In this document: in pieces, positions 8,472-17,113 of the stretch
Layout: each line of letters begins with the position of its first letter
Position numbering within the stretch: position 1 is the stretch's first letter
Origin: Hyphomonadaceae bacterium UBA5336
Lineage (GTDB): Bacteria > Pseudomonadota > Alphaproteobacteria > Caulobacterales > Hyphomonadaceae
Assembly: GCA_002408125.1 (NCBI GenBank)
Contig: DHQO01000002.1
Span: 127,348 to 191,347 of the forward strand
Reading direction: 5' to 3'
DNA length: 64,000 bases
Position numbers and translations under genes: made by a program
The notes under the pieces: generated by a model
What the model was told of the DNA's origin: nothing
Database searches by the model: none
Seen by the model: only the letters and a program-made list of their open reading frames with translations

Positions 8472-9139
8472 GCCTCTCAGCGCCTGCCCCTGCCTATAGC
8501 GCGCTCTACAGCGCCTATGTGTCCGGATCGCTCGATCCGGCCTTTGCGCTGCTCGTGGAGACCCAGGCCGCGCTGCGCCAGGATGTGCGCGAGGCGCTGG
8601 AGATCAGCGAGGTGGTTGCCGGCACGCAGCTGGAGGCCTCCGCGCCGGTCGCCATGAGTGAGGGTGCCCTGGCCCGCGCCCTGTCTGCAATCGACCTCTT
8701 GGAAGACACCGCGCCGACGGCAGGCGCGGCTGCCGCGAACGCCGCTGACGGCCTGCAGGAACTGCTCTCCCTGCCCGAGCCGCTGCGCGAGACCGCGCTG
8801 ATGGCGGCCGGCGTGAAGGGCTGGCGCTATACCGGGCCGGGCCTGCGCCGCCTGCGCCTGAATGTCTCCGACGCGGTCGAGGCCGAACTTTACCGCATAG
8901 AGCCGGGCGCCGCCGTGCCACGCCACACCCATGAGGCAACCGAGTTCACCCTCGTCATCCAGGGCGGGTTTTCCGACGAGACCGGCAGCTTCGGCCCTGG
9001 CGACATGACGGTGAAGGGGCCTGAGGACACCCACACACCGGTGGGCGACGATGACGGTGTCTGCATCGTGCTGGCCGTGCGCGATGGCGGGCTGAGGTTC
9101 AAGGGTCTCTTGGGCATCGTCCAGCGCTTTCTGGGTTAG
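8468..9139 (+). CDS. ChrR-family anti-sigma factor lacking N-terminal zinc ligands
   Basis: A 223-residue two-domain protein. The N-terminal ~90 residues correspond to the ChrR anti-sigma domain (AYVSGSLDPAFALLVETQ, then SAPVAMSEGALA). Where ChrR has the zinc ligands H-x3-C-x2-C, this protein reads Q-x3-R-x2-V, so the zinc site appears lost. The C-terminal cupin keeps its likely metal ligands: HTHEATE (His, His, Glu) and THTPV (His). The TTG start at 8468 is supported by GGAG at 8454-8457; the frame stays open further upstream. It presumably sequesters the preceding ECF sigma factor. A zinc-independent fold of the sigma-binding domain is inferred. Confidence 0.8.
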   Translation: MSLSAPAPAYSALYSAYVSGSLDPAFALLVETQAALRQDVREALEISEVVAGTQLEASAPVAMSEGALARALSAIDLLEDTAPTAGAAAANAADGLQELLSLPEPLRETALMAAGVKGWRYTGPGLRRLRLNVSDAVEAELYRIEPGAAVPRHTHEATEFTLVIQGGFSDETGSFGPGDMTVKGPEDTHTPVGDDDGVCIVLAVRDGGLRFKGLLGIVQRFLG

Positions 9140-9219
9140 CTCTTGCCCACGTCCTTGTCTTGCTGTTCTAGCGTCGTGGGCAACCGCGCTTTCGCGAAAC
9201 GCCAGGGAAAGACCAGAAG

Positions 9220-9639
9220 ATGACAGCAAACTGCCTGTGTGGCGCCATCAGCGTCACGATCGAAGCCAAGCCGGATTTCATCCACGACTGCAATTGCAGC
9301 CTGTGCCGGAAAACCGGCGGCGCCTGGGGCTACTTCCCGACCGGCTTGGTCACGACGACCGGAACCACCACGTCGTACCTGCGTCACGACAAGCCGAATG
9401 CGGCGGCAGAGGTTCACGCCTGCCAGACCTGCTCCACAGCGACCCACTGGGTCTTCTCAGAACCCTTCAAGGCGCAGCATCCAGAGATTGATCTCATGGG
9501 CGTCAACATGCGGCTCTTCGATCCGGGCGAGTTGAAGGGTGTCGAGGTCCGGTTCCCGAACGGGGATGACTGGGCCGGGGAAGGCCCCTTCGACTACCGA
9601 CGCGATGCCATGACGATTGGCGACACGACACCCTGGTAG
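9220..9639 (+). CDS. GFA (glutathione-dependent formaldehyde-activating) family protein
   Basis: A 139-residue CENP-V/GFA domain protein. The zinc-binding cysteines are in NCLCGA, DCNCSLC and HACQTCST, the standard spacing of the family. Members bind glutathione or S-hydroxymethylglutathione, but most are uncharacterised. It follows the sigma/anti-sigma pair with its own 80-bp upstream region, so it could be part of the sigma regulon; no promoter motif was identified to show this. Confidence 0.85.
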   Translation: MTANCLCGAISVTIEAKPDFIHDCNCSLCRKTGGAWGYFPTGLVTTTGTTTSYLRHDKPNAAAEVHACQTCSTATHWVFSEPFKAQHPEIDLMGVNMRLFDPGELKGVEVRFPNGDDWAGEGPFDYRRDAMTIGDTTPW

Positions 9640-9657
9640 TGTGGTCTGGCCGGTGAC

Positions 9658-10140
9658 CTAGCTTTTCGGCCCGCCCGGCATGATCGGGCGCGGGGCATGC
9701 CCACCCATGGCCAGGTGCCGGTCATACATCACCAGCGCGCCGGCAAGGCTGACATTGATACAGAACCTGGTCGGGATCTTCACCACATGGTCACAGCGCG
9801 CGAGCATCTCGGGCGTGAGATCGCCTTTCTCCCGGCCGAGCACATAGGCCGCCGCCGCCGGGTGGCGAAAGCTCGGCAGCATCACTGCATCGTCTGTCAG
9901 CTCCACGCCGACCAGCTGGCAGCTACGCGGCAGGGCCATCTCGTTAATCGTGTCCCACTGATAATAGGGCACATGCTCGAAACTCTTTGAGGTGTCGGCG
10001 CGGTAGGCATCGCGCACCTTGTGTTCGGCATCCACGCTGAAGACAAAGCTCGCCCCGAAGGCATTGGCCGTGCGCATCAGCGCGCCGAGATTCATGGGCT
10101 TGGAAATTCCTTCCGCCCCAATGGCAAAATATCCTCGCAT
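9658..10140 (-). CDS. SpoU/TrmH-family RNA methyltransferase
   Basis: A 160-residue SPOUT-fold enzyme. Typical motifs are present: NLGALMRTANAFGA (motif 1), YVLGREKGDLTPE (motif 2) and IPTRFCINVSLAGALVMYDR (motif 3, in which the usual SLNVS is INVS). It should methylate a ribose in rRNA or tRNA; the target cannot be assigned. It is convergent with the GFA-family gene, with 18 bp between the stops. Confidence 0.85.
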   Translation of the reverse strand: MRGYFAIGAEGISKPMNLGALMRTANAFGASFVFSVDAEHKVRDAYRADTSKSFEHVPYYQWDTINEMALPRSCQLVGVELTDDAVMLPSFRHPAAAAYVLGREKGDLTPEMLARCDHVVKIPTRFCINVSLAGALVMYDRHLAMGGHAPRPIMPGGPKS

Positions 10141-10199
10141 GGCGATGTTTTTACTCCAAGTTCCTGACCTGTCACGCCGAACTCAGGTTCAGCGCGCCA

Positions 10200-10265
10200 G
10201 CCCGCTCCCCCTCCCAACCGCCCCACAGCATCGCACCATTGGGGCGGTTGGGAGGGGGAGCGGGC
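10200..10265. repeat. 26-bp perfect GC-rich palindrome (intergenic element)
   Basis: The left arm 10200-10225 is exactly complementary to 10240-10265, giving a 26-bp perfect stem with a 14-base loop (10226-10239). The arm begins GCCCGCTCCCCCTCCCAACC. It sits in the 138-bp gap between the SpoU gene (start 10140) and the next minus-strand gene (stop 10279). No T-run flanks it. It is probably a dispersed intergenic palindrome; the lpdA 3' region holds a weaker relative. Confidence 0.75.
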
Positions 10266-10278
10266 GGATTATGACGGC

Positions 10279-10629
10279 CTAAAAAGGCCAGAAGCGGCGA
10301 GCGACCAGCATCAGCGCGATCACGAAGGGCAGCATGGCGGTGATGCGCCGTCCGAGCCTGATCTGTGCCAGCGGGCGGGGGTGATCGGCGCACAAATGAT
10401 CGATGAGGGCGATATGGTCGGCCTTCTCAGGGTAGGGCGCGCGCGGCCCACCGACAGCAGCGGCGATGATCGCCTGGACCTCGCCCCGGCTGGCCTGTTT
10501 CAGCTTGTCCGCGATATAGATCCTGAGCCCCATCCCGGCAAAAAAGCGTAACTGTATGCCGAGCAGCAGAATGAAGACCGCCACCATCACGGCGATCCAG
10601 AAAAGGATATCATGTGCCGGCATGCTCAT
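10279..10629 (-). CDS. Small two-helix membrane protein, function unknown
   Basis: A 116-residue protein with a hydrophobic helix at about residues 8-30 and a second at about 98-114, separated by a cytosolic-looking loop (ADKLKQASRGEVQAI...). Its ATG overlaps the TGA of the isoaspartyl peptidase gene (ATGA at 10626-10629), so the two form an operon. No family recognised. Confidence 0.65.
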   Translation of the reverse strand: MSMPAHDILFWIAVMVAVFILLLGIQLRFFAGMGLRIYIADKLKQASRGEVQAIIAAAVGGPRAPYPEKADHIALIDHLCADHPRPLAQIRLGRRITAMLPFVIALMLVARRFWPF

Positions 10630-11498
10630 CGCCGCACCGCCACATGGAACTCGCCGCGCGAGCTGGCGATGCCGCGCTTCATGCTTTCAGAGATGAAGGG
10701 CACGGTGATGTTGCCGAGCACATCCACCGCAATGAGGCCGCCATCCCCGCCGAGGAAATGGACATCCTCCAGCGCTGCGGCGGCGGCCTCCTTCAGGCCG
10801 AGCTTGCCATAGCGCACGCGCGCAGAGATATCGGCCGCCACCGCCGCACGCATGAAATACTCCCCCTGCCCGGTGCAGGAAACAGCCACGCGCTCATCGG
10901 CCCAGGTGCCCGCGCCCAGGATCGGCGTATCGCCGACGCGGCCCGGCATCTTGCCGAGCAGGCCACCTGTTGAGGTCGCCGCCGCGAGCCGCCCTTCCCC
11001 GTCGAGCACCACCGCACCCACCGTGCCATGGGCAAGCTCGCCGGGCTCGATCGTGCGCTTGACCGACGGGCGGTAATAATCGCGCGGGTTCCAGACGCGC
11101 CGAAGCCCTCGGCCCCGCAGGAAAAGACTCGCGCCCTTGCCGACCAGCATGACATGCCGGGAATGGTCCATCACCATGCGCGCGGCGCGGATCGGGCTGC
11201 GGAAGCCGCGCAGGGCGGCCACCGCGCCGGCATTACGCGTCTCGCCATCCATGATCGCCGCATCCAGTTCCCACTGGCCAAGCGCATTGGGCGAAGCTCC
11301 GCGCCCGGCAATGTGATGGCCGCTTTCCTCCAGCGCCATGATCGCCTTTTCTGCTACATCCACAGCGCGCGCGCCGACCTCCAGGGCAGCGCAAGCGATT
11401 TTCAGCGTCTCGGCCATATGGGCCTCGGCCGCACTGTAGTCGGCCTGCCGGATCGGCCCGGCCCCGCCATGAAGGGCGATGCTCCAGACCCTGCTCAT
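10626..11498 (-). CDS. Isoaspartyl peptidase / type-2 L-asparaginase
   Basis: A 290-residue N-terminal-nucleophile hydrolase. HGGAG near residue 10, GNAGAV-like RNAGAVAAL, and HGTVGAV (the autoprocessing Thr that becomes the nucleophile) are visible. GRVGDTPILGAGTWAD is the substrate-binding segment. Such enzymes cleave beta-aspartyl dipeptides and asparagine. The gap between the two chains before HGT is shorter than in E. coli IaaA, but the core is complete. Confidence 0.88.
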   Translation of the reverse strand: MSRVWSIALHGGAGPIRQADYSAAEAHMAETLKIACAALEVGARAVDVAEKAIMALEESGHHIAGRGASPNALGQWELDAAIMDGETRNAGAVAALRGFRSPIRAARMVMDHSRHVMLVGKGASLFLRGRGLRRVWNPRDYYRPSVKRTIEPGELAHGTVGAVVLDGEGRLAAATSTGGLLGKMPGRVGDTPILGAGTWADERVAVSCTGQGEYFMRAAVAADISARVRYGKLGLKEAAAAALEDVHFLGGDGGLIAVDVLGNITVPFISESMKRGIASSRGEFHVAVRR

Positions 11499-11597
11499 GC
11501 CCGGCGCGCTCCGATTGCCGCTTGGTCAAGCTTGTGCAGCGCAGCGCACGCGCTAGGTTCGCGGACAGCAGTGCACACAGATGCGGAGGAACTCACC

Positions 11598-12590
11598 ATG
11601 AAAGCGATCCTGTCTAAAGCGCCCGGCGGGCCCGAAACGCTGGTGCTGGAGGAAATGCCCTCCCCGGAACCCGGGAAAGGCGAGGTTGTCCTGGATGTCA
11701 AAGCCGTCGGCGTGAACTATCCGGATGTGCTGATCATCCAGGATCAGTATCAATTCAAGCCCGAAAGACCGTTCTCCCCCGGCGGAGAAGTGTCGGGAGT
11801 TGTGAAATCCATCGGTGAGGGCGTAACACATCTCAAGCCCGGCGACCGGGTGATCGGCTCTACCGGCTGGGGTGGCATGGCTGAGGAAATCGTGGTGGCG
11901 GCGGTCCGCTGCATCCCGATCCCGGACGAAATGCCGTTCGAGGAAGCTGCGGCCTTCATCCTCACCTATGGCACGAGCCACTATGCCCTGAAGGACCGCG
12001 CCGACCCCAAACCCGGCGAGAAACTGCTCGTGCTCGGCGCCGCCGGCGGTGTCGGCATCGCGGCGGTGGAGCTGGGCAAGGCGATGGGCCTGGAAGTCAT
12101 CGCGGCCTGCTCGACCCAGGAGAAAGTGGATTTCTGCCTGTCGAAAGGCGCCGACAAGGGCCTCGTCTATGACCGCGGCCCGCTGGACAGGGCCCAGCAG
12201 AAAGAGTTTTCCAACCAGATCAAGGAAGTCAGCGGCGGCGGGGTGGATATCATCTATGACGCGGTGGGCGGGGACTATTCCGAACCGGCCCTCAGGGCGA
12301 TGAACTGGGAAGGCCGCTTCCTCGTCATCGGCTTCCCGGCCGGCATCCCGAAACTGCCGCTCAATCTCACCCTCCTGAAATCCTGCGATGTGCGTGGGGT
12401 GTTCTGGGGCGCCTCGGTTACGCGCGACCCGGAACGCCACAAGGGCCATGTCCGCGAACTGATGGAGTGGTACAAGGCCGGCAAGATCAAGCCGCATATC
12501 TCCAACACTTATCCGCTGGCCGAAGCGCCTGCTGCGATCACAGAGCTGATGGAGCGCCGCGCCCAGGGCAAGGTGGTGATAACGGTCTAG
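11598..12590 (+). CDS. NADPH:quinone oxidoreductase family protein
   Basis: A 330-residue zinc-independent MDR enzyme of the quinone oxidoreductase type. An N-terminal GroES-like domain (VNYPDVLIIQDQYQ, PGGEVSGVV) is followed by a Rossmann domain with LGAAGGVGIAAVELGKA, the AAGGVG nucleotide-binding motif. No zinc-binding Cys/His set is present. The ATG at 11598 has GGAGG at 11585-11589. Its stop overlaps the stop of the convergent midA gene over CTAG (12587-12590). Confidence 0.9.
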   Translation: MKAILSKAPGGPETLVLEEMPSPEPGKGEVVLDVKAVGVNYPDVLIIQDQYQFKPERPFSPGGEVSGVVKSIGEGVTHLKPGDRVIGSTGWGGMAEEIVVAAVRCIPIPDEMPFEEAAAFILTYGTSHYALKDRADPKPGEKLLVLGAAGGVGIAAVELGKAMGLEVIAACSTQEKVDFCLSKGADKGLVYDRGPLDRAQQKEFSNQIKEVSGGGVDIIYDAVGGDYSEPALRAMNWEGRFLVIGFPAGIPKLPLNLTLLKSCDVRGVFWGASVTRDPERHKGHVRELMEWYKAGKIKPHISNTYPLAEAPAAITELMERRAQGKVVITV

Positions 12591-13624
12591 AGCCCCGCCG
12601 GCGGAGGCAGGCCGGGCGAGGAAAGGCAGATCGCCTTGAACCGCTCGCCCATTTTGGCCGGGTCGACCAGTTCGGCGACGCCAGCATGGATCGCTTCGCC
12701 CTCATCGGGATTGGCGCGGATCAATCTCTGCATCCGCGCCTTTGCACCGAGCGCGCCAAGAAAAAGCCCCTGCGGCGCCGGCCCCGCGACCTCCAGCCCC
12801 GCCGCACGGGCAAGGCGGGAAAGCCGACCGAAATCCACATCCACGGTGAGATCGGCGGTTCCAGGCGCTGCAAGCGGATCGACCTGCGCGCCCTCCCGGA
12901 AGGCACGCAGCGTATCTCCGGGCGCGGTCTCGGCCGGGCCATAGTCGATGAACAGCGCCCGGAACGGCGCGGTACGCGCGGCCAGCCTCTCGACCATGCC
13001 TTCAAGGCCGGGTTGGATGTCGACGAGACTTTCGGCAATCTGGCTGAGCCCGTCCGGCGCGCGGTCCACCGCCAGGCCGAATTCGAATGCGCCGCCCTCT
13101 CCCAGCCCGATAACCCGTTCGGCCCAACCCTCCGGCGTTTTCACGAAATGGCGCGCGGGCAAGCAATCGAGGAACTCGTTGGCGAGGATTATGGCCGGCT
13201 GGTCCGGCAGGTCTGCAAGGCTCGCCAGATGGCGCGGCGCGGCCTCTTTCAGGAGATCGGACTGGGCCTTGCGCAGGACAGGGCTGGCCTCGACCAGCCG
13301 CAGATCTATCGCCTCGCGAAAGGCCTCGGCCCCGCGTGTGGCGCGCAGGATATCCCGCATCAGCGTGCCGCGCCCCGGGCCAAGCTCGGTGAGGGTGAAG
13401 GGCGATGGCGCGCGCAGCGCATGCCATTCGTGCACGGCCCAGAGCCCCAGCAATTCACCGAACACCTGGCTGGTTTCCGGCGCGGTGCGGAAATCCCGGC
13501 CAAGGCCCGGCTGGGTCGCGTAATAGCCTTCCGCCGGATCGTGAAGGCAGAGCGTCATCCAGGTCGACAGCGGCATCGGCCCGTCATCGAGAATGATCTG
13601 TTTCAGGCGCGCGCTGAGGGACAT
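12587..13624 (-). CDS. SAM-dependent methyltransferase, MidA/NDUFAF7 family
   Basis: A 345-residue protein of the MidA (DUF185) family. The characteristic N-terminus (PMPLSTWMTLCLHDPAEGYY, then RDFRTAPETSQVFGE) and the SAM-binding LTELGPGRGTLMRDILRA are intact. The eukaryotic member NDUFAF7 dimethylates a complex I subunit Arg. The start at 13624 overlaps the last base of the lgt stop (TGATG), so it is coupled to lgt; an in-frame extension to 13723 inside lgt is rejected. Confidence 0.88.
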   Translation of the reverse strand: MSLSARLKQIILDDGPMPLSTWMTLCLHDPAEGYYATQPGLGRDFRTAPETSQVFGELLGLWAVHEWHALRAPSPFTLTELGPGRGTLMRDILRATRGAEAFREAIDLRLVEASPVLRKAQSDLLKEAAPRHLASLADLPDQPAIILANEFLDCLPARHFVKTPEGWAERVIGLGEGGAFEFGLAVDRAPDGLSQIAESLVDIQPGLEGMVERLAARTAPFRALFIDYGPAETAPGDTLRAFREGAQVDPLAAPGTADLTVDVDFGRLSRLARAAGLEVAGPAPQGLFLGALGAKARMQRLIRANPDEGEAIHAGVAELVDPAKMGERFKAICLSSPGLPPPAGL

Positions 13625-14592
13625 CAGGCCGCGTGCGCGCTCCGCTGGCGCACGGCCTGCCAGACAAGCCAGGCCCCGCCGATCCACATCGGCAGCGAGA
13701 GCAGCATGCCCATGGTCAGCCATTCGCCGGGAATGAACTCAAGGAAGCCGACCTGTGCATCGGGCTCGCGGAAATTCTCCGCGATGGAGCGGCCAACGCC
13801 ATAGAGCAGGAGGAACAGGCCTGCAGCGAGGCCCGGTCGCTTGAGCAGGCCGAATTTCCAGGCGCAGAGACTCAGGATCAAAAACGGAATGAGCCCTTCC
13901 AGCGTCGCTTCGTAGAGCTGGCTCGGATGACGCGGCATCTCCGGACCCACGCAACGATAGTCGCGGCCCAGACCTTCTGCGATGGCATCTCGGCAATAGA
14001 CCCAGGTCTTGTTCACCCAGTCATAGGCGCCCGGCGCGCCGCCGACATGAGCTTCGGGAAACACCATGCCCATCGGGCCATCGGTATGGCGGCCGTAAAG
14101 CTCGCCATTGATGAAATTCGCCAGCCGGCCAAAGAACAGCCCGATCGGGGTCACCACACCGGCAATGTCGCCGATGGCGAGCAGCTTCACGCCACGCCGT
14201 TTCGCAACCCAGAACAGGGCCAGCGCCACGCCGATCAGGCCGCCATGAAAGCTCATCCCACCTTCCCAGACGCGCAGGAGCATCATTGGATCGTCGGCGA
14301 CCCGGTCGGGCTCGAATGGCAGCTGGTAGAACAGGATATAGCCGATGCGCCCGCCCAGGATAACCCCCAGCGTAGCGTAGAACAGAAGGTCGTCGATATC
14401 CTCGGAGGTCGCCGGGCTCATGCCGCCGAACAGGCGTGGGCGCTTGATCAGGGCCACGGCATAGCGCCATGCCAGCACCAGCCCGACAATATAGGCCAGG
14501 GCATACCAGCGCAGCGGGAAGCCGCCGATCTCGACAATGGCGGGACTGAACTCCGGGAAGCTCAGCGCACCCATGGCGGCATATGGCATCAT
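13624..14592 (-). CDS. lgt: Prolipoprotein diacylglyceryl transferase
   Basis: A 322-residue integral membrane enzyme that adds diacylglyceryl from phosphatidylglycerol to lipobox cysteines. Seven predicted helices and the signature GRLANFINGELYGR (about residues 155-168) are present, as are the upstream SFHGGLIGV motif and a late RHPSQLYEA motif. Start: AGAGG precedes two adjacent ATGs (14592 and 14589); either is possible. It is first in the lgt-midA operon and divergent from ubiK. Confidence 0.95.
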   Translation of the reverse strand: MMPYAAMGALSFPEFSPAIVEIGGFPLRWYALAYIVGLVLAWRYAVALIKRPRLFGGMSPATSEDIDDLLFYATLGVILGGRIGYILFYQLPFEPDRVADDPMMLLRVWEGGMSFHGGLIGVALALFWVAKRRGVKLLAIGDIAGVVTPIGLFFGRLANFINGELYGRHTDGPMGMVFPEAHVGGAPGAYDWVNKTWVYCRDAIAEGLGRDYRCVGPEMPRHPSQLYEATLEGLIPFLILSLCAWKFGLLKRPGLAAGLFLLLYGVGRSIAENFREPDAQVGFLEFIPGEWLTMGMLLSLPMWIGGAWLVWQAVRQRSAHAA

Positions 14593-14696
14593 CGCCTCTT
14601 TTCCCCTTGTCTGTGCGCCCCCATGTGCAATGGCTGAGAGGTCAGCGCAAGCACCCATCTGCGGCTTGCGTCTGACCGAAGTGAAGGAGTTCGCCC

Positions 14697-14951
14697 ATGC
14701 CCACCCCTCCCCCCCTGCTCGACGACTTGGCGGAGCTGATGACGGGCGCCATGGGTGCAGCCCGCGCGGCTGGCGACGAGGCGCGCACCGCCATGCAGTC
14801 GCGTGTGCGCTCGATGATTGCCGACATGGACCTGGCCGGGCGCGACGAGGTCGAGGCGCTCAAGGCCCTCGCCACGGCGGCGCTGGAGCGGGTCGAAGCG
14901 CTCGAAGCGCGTATCGAGAAGCTCGAAAACGCCCGCAAAAAAGGCAGTTAA
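14697..14951 (+). CDS. UbiK-like accessory factor (BMFP family)
   Basis: An 84-residue protein with the YqiC/BMFP architecture: an N-terminal amphipathic helix (LLDDLAELMTGAMGAAR) and a C-terminal coiled coil (AATAALERVEALEARIEKLE). E. coli UbiK is an accessory factor of aerobic ubiquinone biosynthesis. A COQ9-family gene lies 1.5 kb downstream on the same strand, consistent with a quinone theme. AAGGAG at 14680-14686 sets the ATG. Confidence 0.8.
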   Translation: MPTPPPLLDDLAELMTGAMGAARAAGDEARTAMQSRVRSMIADMDLAGRDEVEALKALATAALERVEALEARIEKLENARKKGS

Positions 14952-15061
14952 CGCGGAATTTCCCGTGGACAACCCTCCCCCGCGATGTTGCAGCTCATGC
15001 GACGCATGGTAGCCTTCAGATACGGCAAGGGGAGCCGGATTGATTCGAAAGGGCACAGCAG

Positions 15062-15568
15062 ATGAGCTTGAGCCAGACAGATTTCCAGACCACCGACACC
15101 GAAGCCCTCGATGCGATCGAGGAAATGCTTGAAGCTGCAGGATGGCAGCATGAGCGCGAGGATGGCGATGAATCCATCCAGTGCATCTGTCCCACCCGCT
15201 GGGGCGAAATGGGCGCACTGTTCGCGCTGCGCCGCGAGCCGGCAGCGCTGCATTTTTCCGTGACGCTCGATGTGAAGCCCCAGGCCGGCAAGCGCGCCGC
15301 GCTGGCCGAACTGGTCATGCTCTGCAATGAGCGGCTGTGGCTGGGCCATTTCGACTACTGGTCGGAGGAAGGCGTGATCATCTTCCGCCACGCCCTGCCC
15401 ATGCTCGACCGCGATGCACCCACGCCGGGCGAGATCCGCTCGCTGATGGCCGCGGCCGTGGACAGCTGCGACCGGTTCGTGCCGGCCTTCAACTTCCTGG
15501 TCTGGGCCGGCAAGTCGCCGCGCGAGGCCATGGATGCGGTGATGTTCGAAACCCTGGGCGAGGCCTGA
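15062..15568 (+). CDS. YbjN domain-containing protein
   Basis: A 168-residue protein of the YbjN family, a small alpha/beta domain related to type III secretion chaperones. Recognisable features are the acidic start (LDAIEEMLEAAGW), VLCNERLWLG-like VMLCNERLWLGHFDYW, and the closing AGKSPREAMDAVMF. Bacterial members affect motility and stress phenotypes but their biochemistry is unknown. It stands 28 bp before proC and is probably co-transcribed with it. Confidence 0.85.
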   Translation: MSLSQTDFQTTDTEALDAIEEMLEAAGWQHEREDGDESIQCICPTRWGEMGALFALRREPAALHFSVTLDVKPQAGKRAALAELVMLCNERLWLGHFDYWSEEGVIIFRHALPMLDRDAPTPGEIRSLMAAAVDSCDRFVPAFNFLVWAGKSPREAMDAVMFETLGEA

Positions 15569-15596
15569 CCCCACCCGAAAACAAGAAGGGCATCCC

Positions 15597-16412
15597 ATGT
15601 CCGACGCCGATTTCGTCCTGTTTGGCGCCGGCAATATGGGTGGCGCGATTGCCGAGGGTTGGCTGGCGGCCAATCCCGGCGCGCGGCTGACCGTGATTGC
15701 CCCCAATCCGCGAGGCCGGGTCACCGACTGGGAAGCGGCCGGGCGCGCGGTGGTCAATCCGCCGCCGAGCCCGGCAGGCCTCCTGATGATCGCGGTGAAG
15801 CCACAGGTCTTTCCCACTGCGTTGGATGCCATACGCGCATGGGTCGGGCCGGAAACCGTGGTGGTCTCCGTCATGGCCGGCGTCACGCTCGCAAACCTTG
15901 AAAAGACGCTGGGCACAAGCCGGGTCATCCGCGTCATGCCCAATACGCCCGGCTCCATCGGCAAGGGCGTGGCCCTGCTCAGCCCCGGCGCGGCCTGTAG
16001 CGAAGCCGATATTGCCGCCGCCAAGGCGCTGATGGCCCCGCTCGGTCATGTCGAGGGCCCGATGAGCGAGGAGATGCTGCAGGCCGCCACGGGCCTTTCC
16101 GGGTGCGGGCCGGCCTATGTCTTCCTGCTGGCCGAAGTGCTCGCCGATGCCGCCGTCGCCCAGGGCGTGCCCGAGGACATGGCAAAGCGCCTCGCCGTGG
16201 CAACCCTCGAAGGCTCGGCCAGCTTGCTCGCCCAGTCCGGCAGCCCGCCCGCAGAGCTGCGCCGGGCCGTCACCTCGCCCAAAGGCGTCACCCAGGCCGC
16301 GCTTGAGGTCTTGATGGCGCCGGGCGCGATGCCATCTCTATTCCGGGACGCCCTCGCGGCTGCGGTGGCCCGCGACCGCGAATTGTCGGCGCCTCCGAAA
16401 GGAGAGAGATGA
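15597..16412 (+). CDS. proC: Pyrroline-5-carboxylate reductase
   Basis: A 271-residue NAD(P)H-dependent reductase for the last step of proline synthesis. The N-terminal Rossmann motif is FGAGNMGGAIAEGW. The family signature is in the C-terminal dimerisation domain: ATGLSGCGPAYVFLLAEVLADA followed by LRRAVTSPKGVTQAAL (split here to its two recognisable segments). AAGAAGGG precedes the ATG. Its stop overlaps the start of the COQ9 gene (ATGA). Confidence 0.94.
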   Translation: MSDADFVLFGAGNMGGAIAEGWLAANPGARLTVIAPNPRGRVTDWEAAGRAVVNPPPSPAGLLMIAVKPQVFPTALDAIRAWVGPETVVVSVMAGVTLANLEKTLGTSRVIRVMPNTPGSIGKGVALLSPGAACSEADIAAAKALMAPLGHVEGPMSEEMLQAATGLSGCGPAYVFLLAEVLADAAVAQGVPEDMAKRLAVATLEGSASLLAQSGSPPAELRRAVTSPKGVTQAALEVLMAPGAMPSLFRDALAAAVARDRELSAPPKGER

Positions 16413-17113
16413 GCCACACACGCGACGAGATTATCGAGAAAGGCCTGCTGGCAGCGCTTGAACTGGCCGGCGAACGCGGCTGGCAGGCCCTGACCCTGTC
16501 AGACATTGCGACGGCCGCCGGGCTGAAGCTGACCGATTTCCACGGCATCGCCACCACAGACACACTGGCCGACGCGGCCGAAGGCTATTTCGACAAGGCC
16601 ATGTCCGGCGAGGGCGTGGACAGCGAGGAAACGGCACGCGAGCGCCTGTTCGACGTGATCATGCTGCGCTTTGAAGCCATGGAGCCCTATCGCGAGGGCC
16701 TGAAGGACCTGATGAAATGGCGCGAGCGCTCGGCCATGCGCCTTGCAAAGCTGGTCGCCTCCCGCAAGGCGAGCGCCGACTGGGCGCTGGTCTCTGCCGG
16801 CCTCGATGGTACCGGCCAGGCCGTCCCGCGCGACCTGCGTGCCCTTGGCGTCGCTTATGCCATCGGCCGGGCCGAGCGGGCCTGGCGCAAGGAAACCGAT
16901 CCGGGCTTTGCCCGCACCATGGCCGAACTCGACAAGGCGCTGCGCCAGCTTGAGGAAGGCGCGGGCCGGTTCACGAAGTTCCGCTGGGGCCGCCCCCGCA
17001 AATCCTCCGACGAGGGCGAGGCCTGGAGCGACGAGCCGCCCGCCCCCGACACGCCTAGTGCGGAAGACGGAAGCGCGCCCGAAGCCCCCCCGAAGGGGAC
17101 GTCTCCAGCCTGA
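16409..17113 (+). CDS. COQ9 family protein
   Basis: A 234-residue protein with a TetR-like helical N-terminus (EIIEKGLLAALELAGERGWQ, then LSDIATAAGL) and the COQ9 region (DLMKWRERSAMRLAKL). COQ9 binds lipids and supports the Coq7 hydroxylase in ubiquinone synthesis. The C-terminal ~50 residues are low-complexity Pro/Asp/Glu-rich. The 3' end overlaps the end of the convergent histidine kinase gene by 59 bp. Confidence 0.85.
   Translation: MSHTRDEIIEKGLLAALELAGERGWQALTLSDIATAAGLKLTDFHGIATTDTLADAAEGYFDKAMSGEGVDSEETARERLFDVIMLRFEAMEPYREGLKDLMKWRERSAMRLAKLVASRKASADWALVSAGLDGTGQAVPRDLRALGVAYAIGRAERAWRKETDPGFARTMAELDKALRQLEEGAGRFTKFRWGRPRKSSDEGEAWSDEPPAPDTPSAEDGSAPEAPPKGTSPA

Noticed and set aside
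13633..14637. 334-codon plus-strand frame over lgt
   Set aside because: Antisense shadow of lgt with arbitrary composition; lgt is unambiguous.
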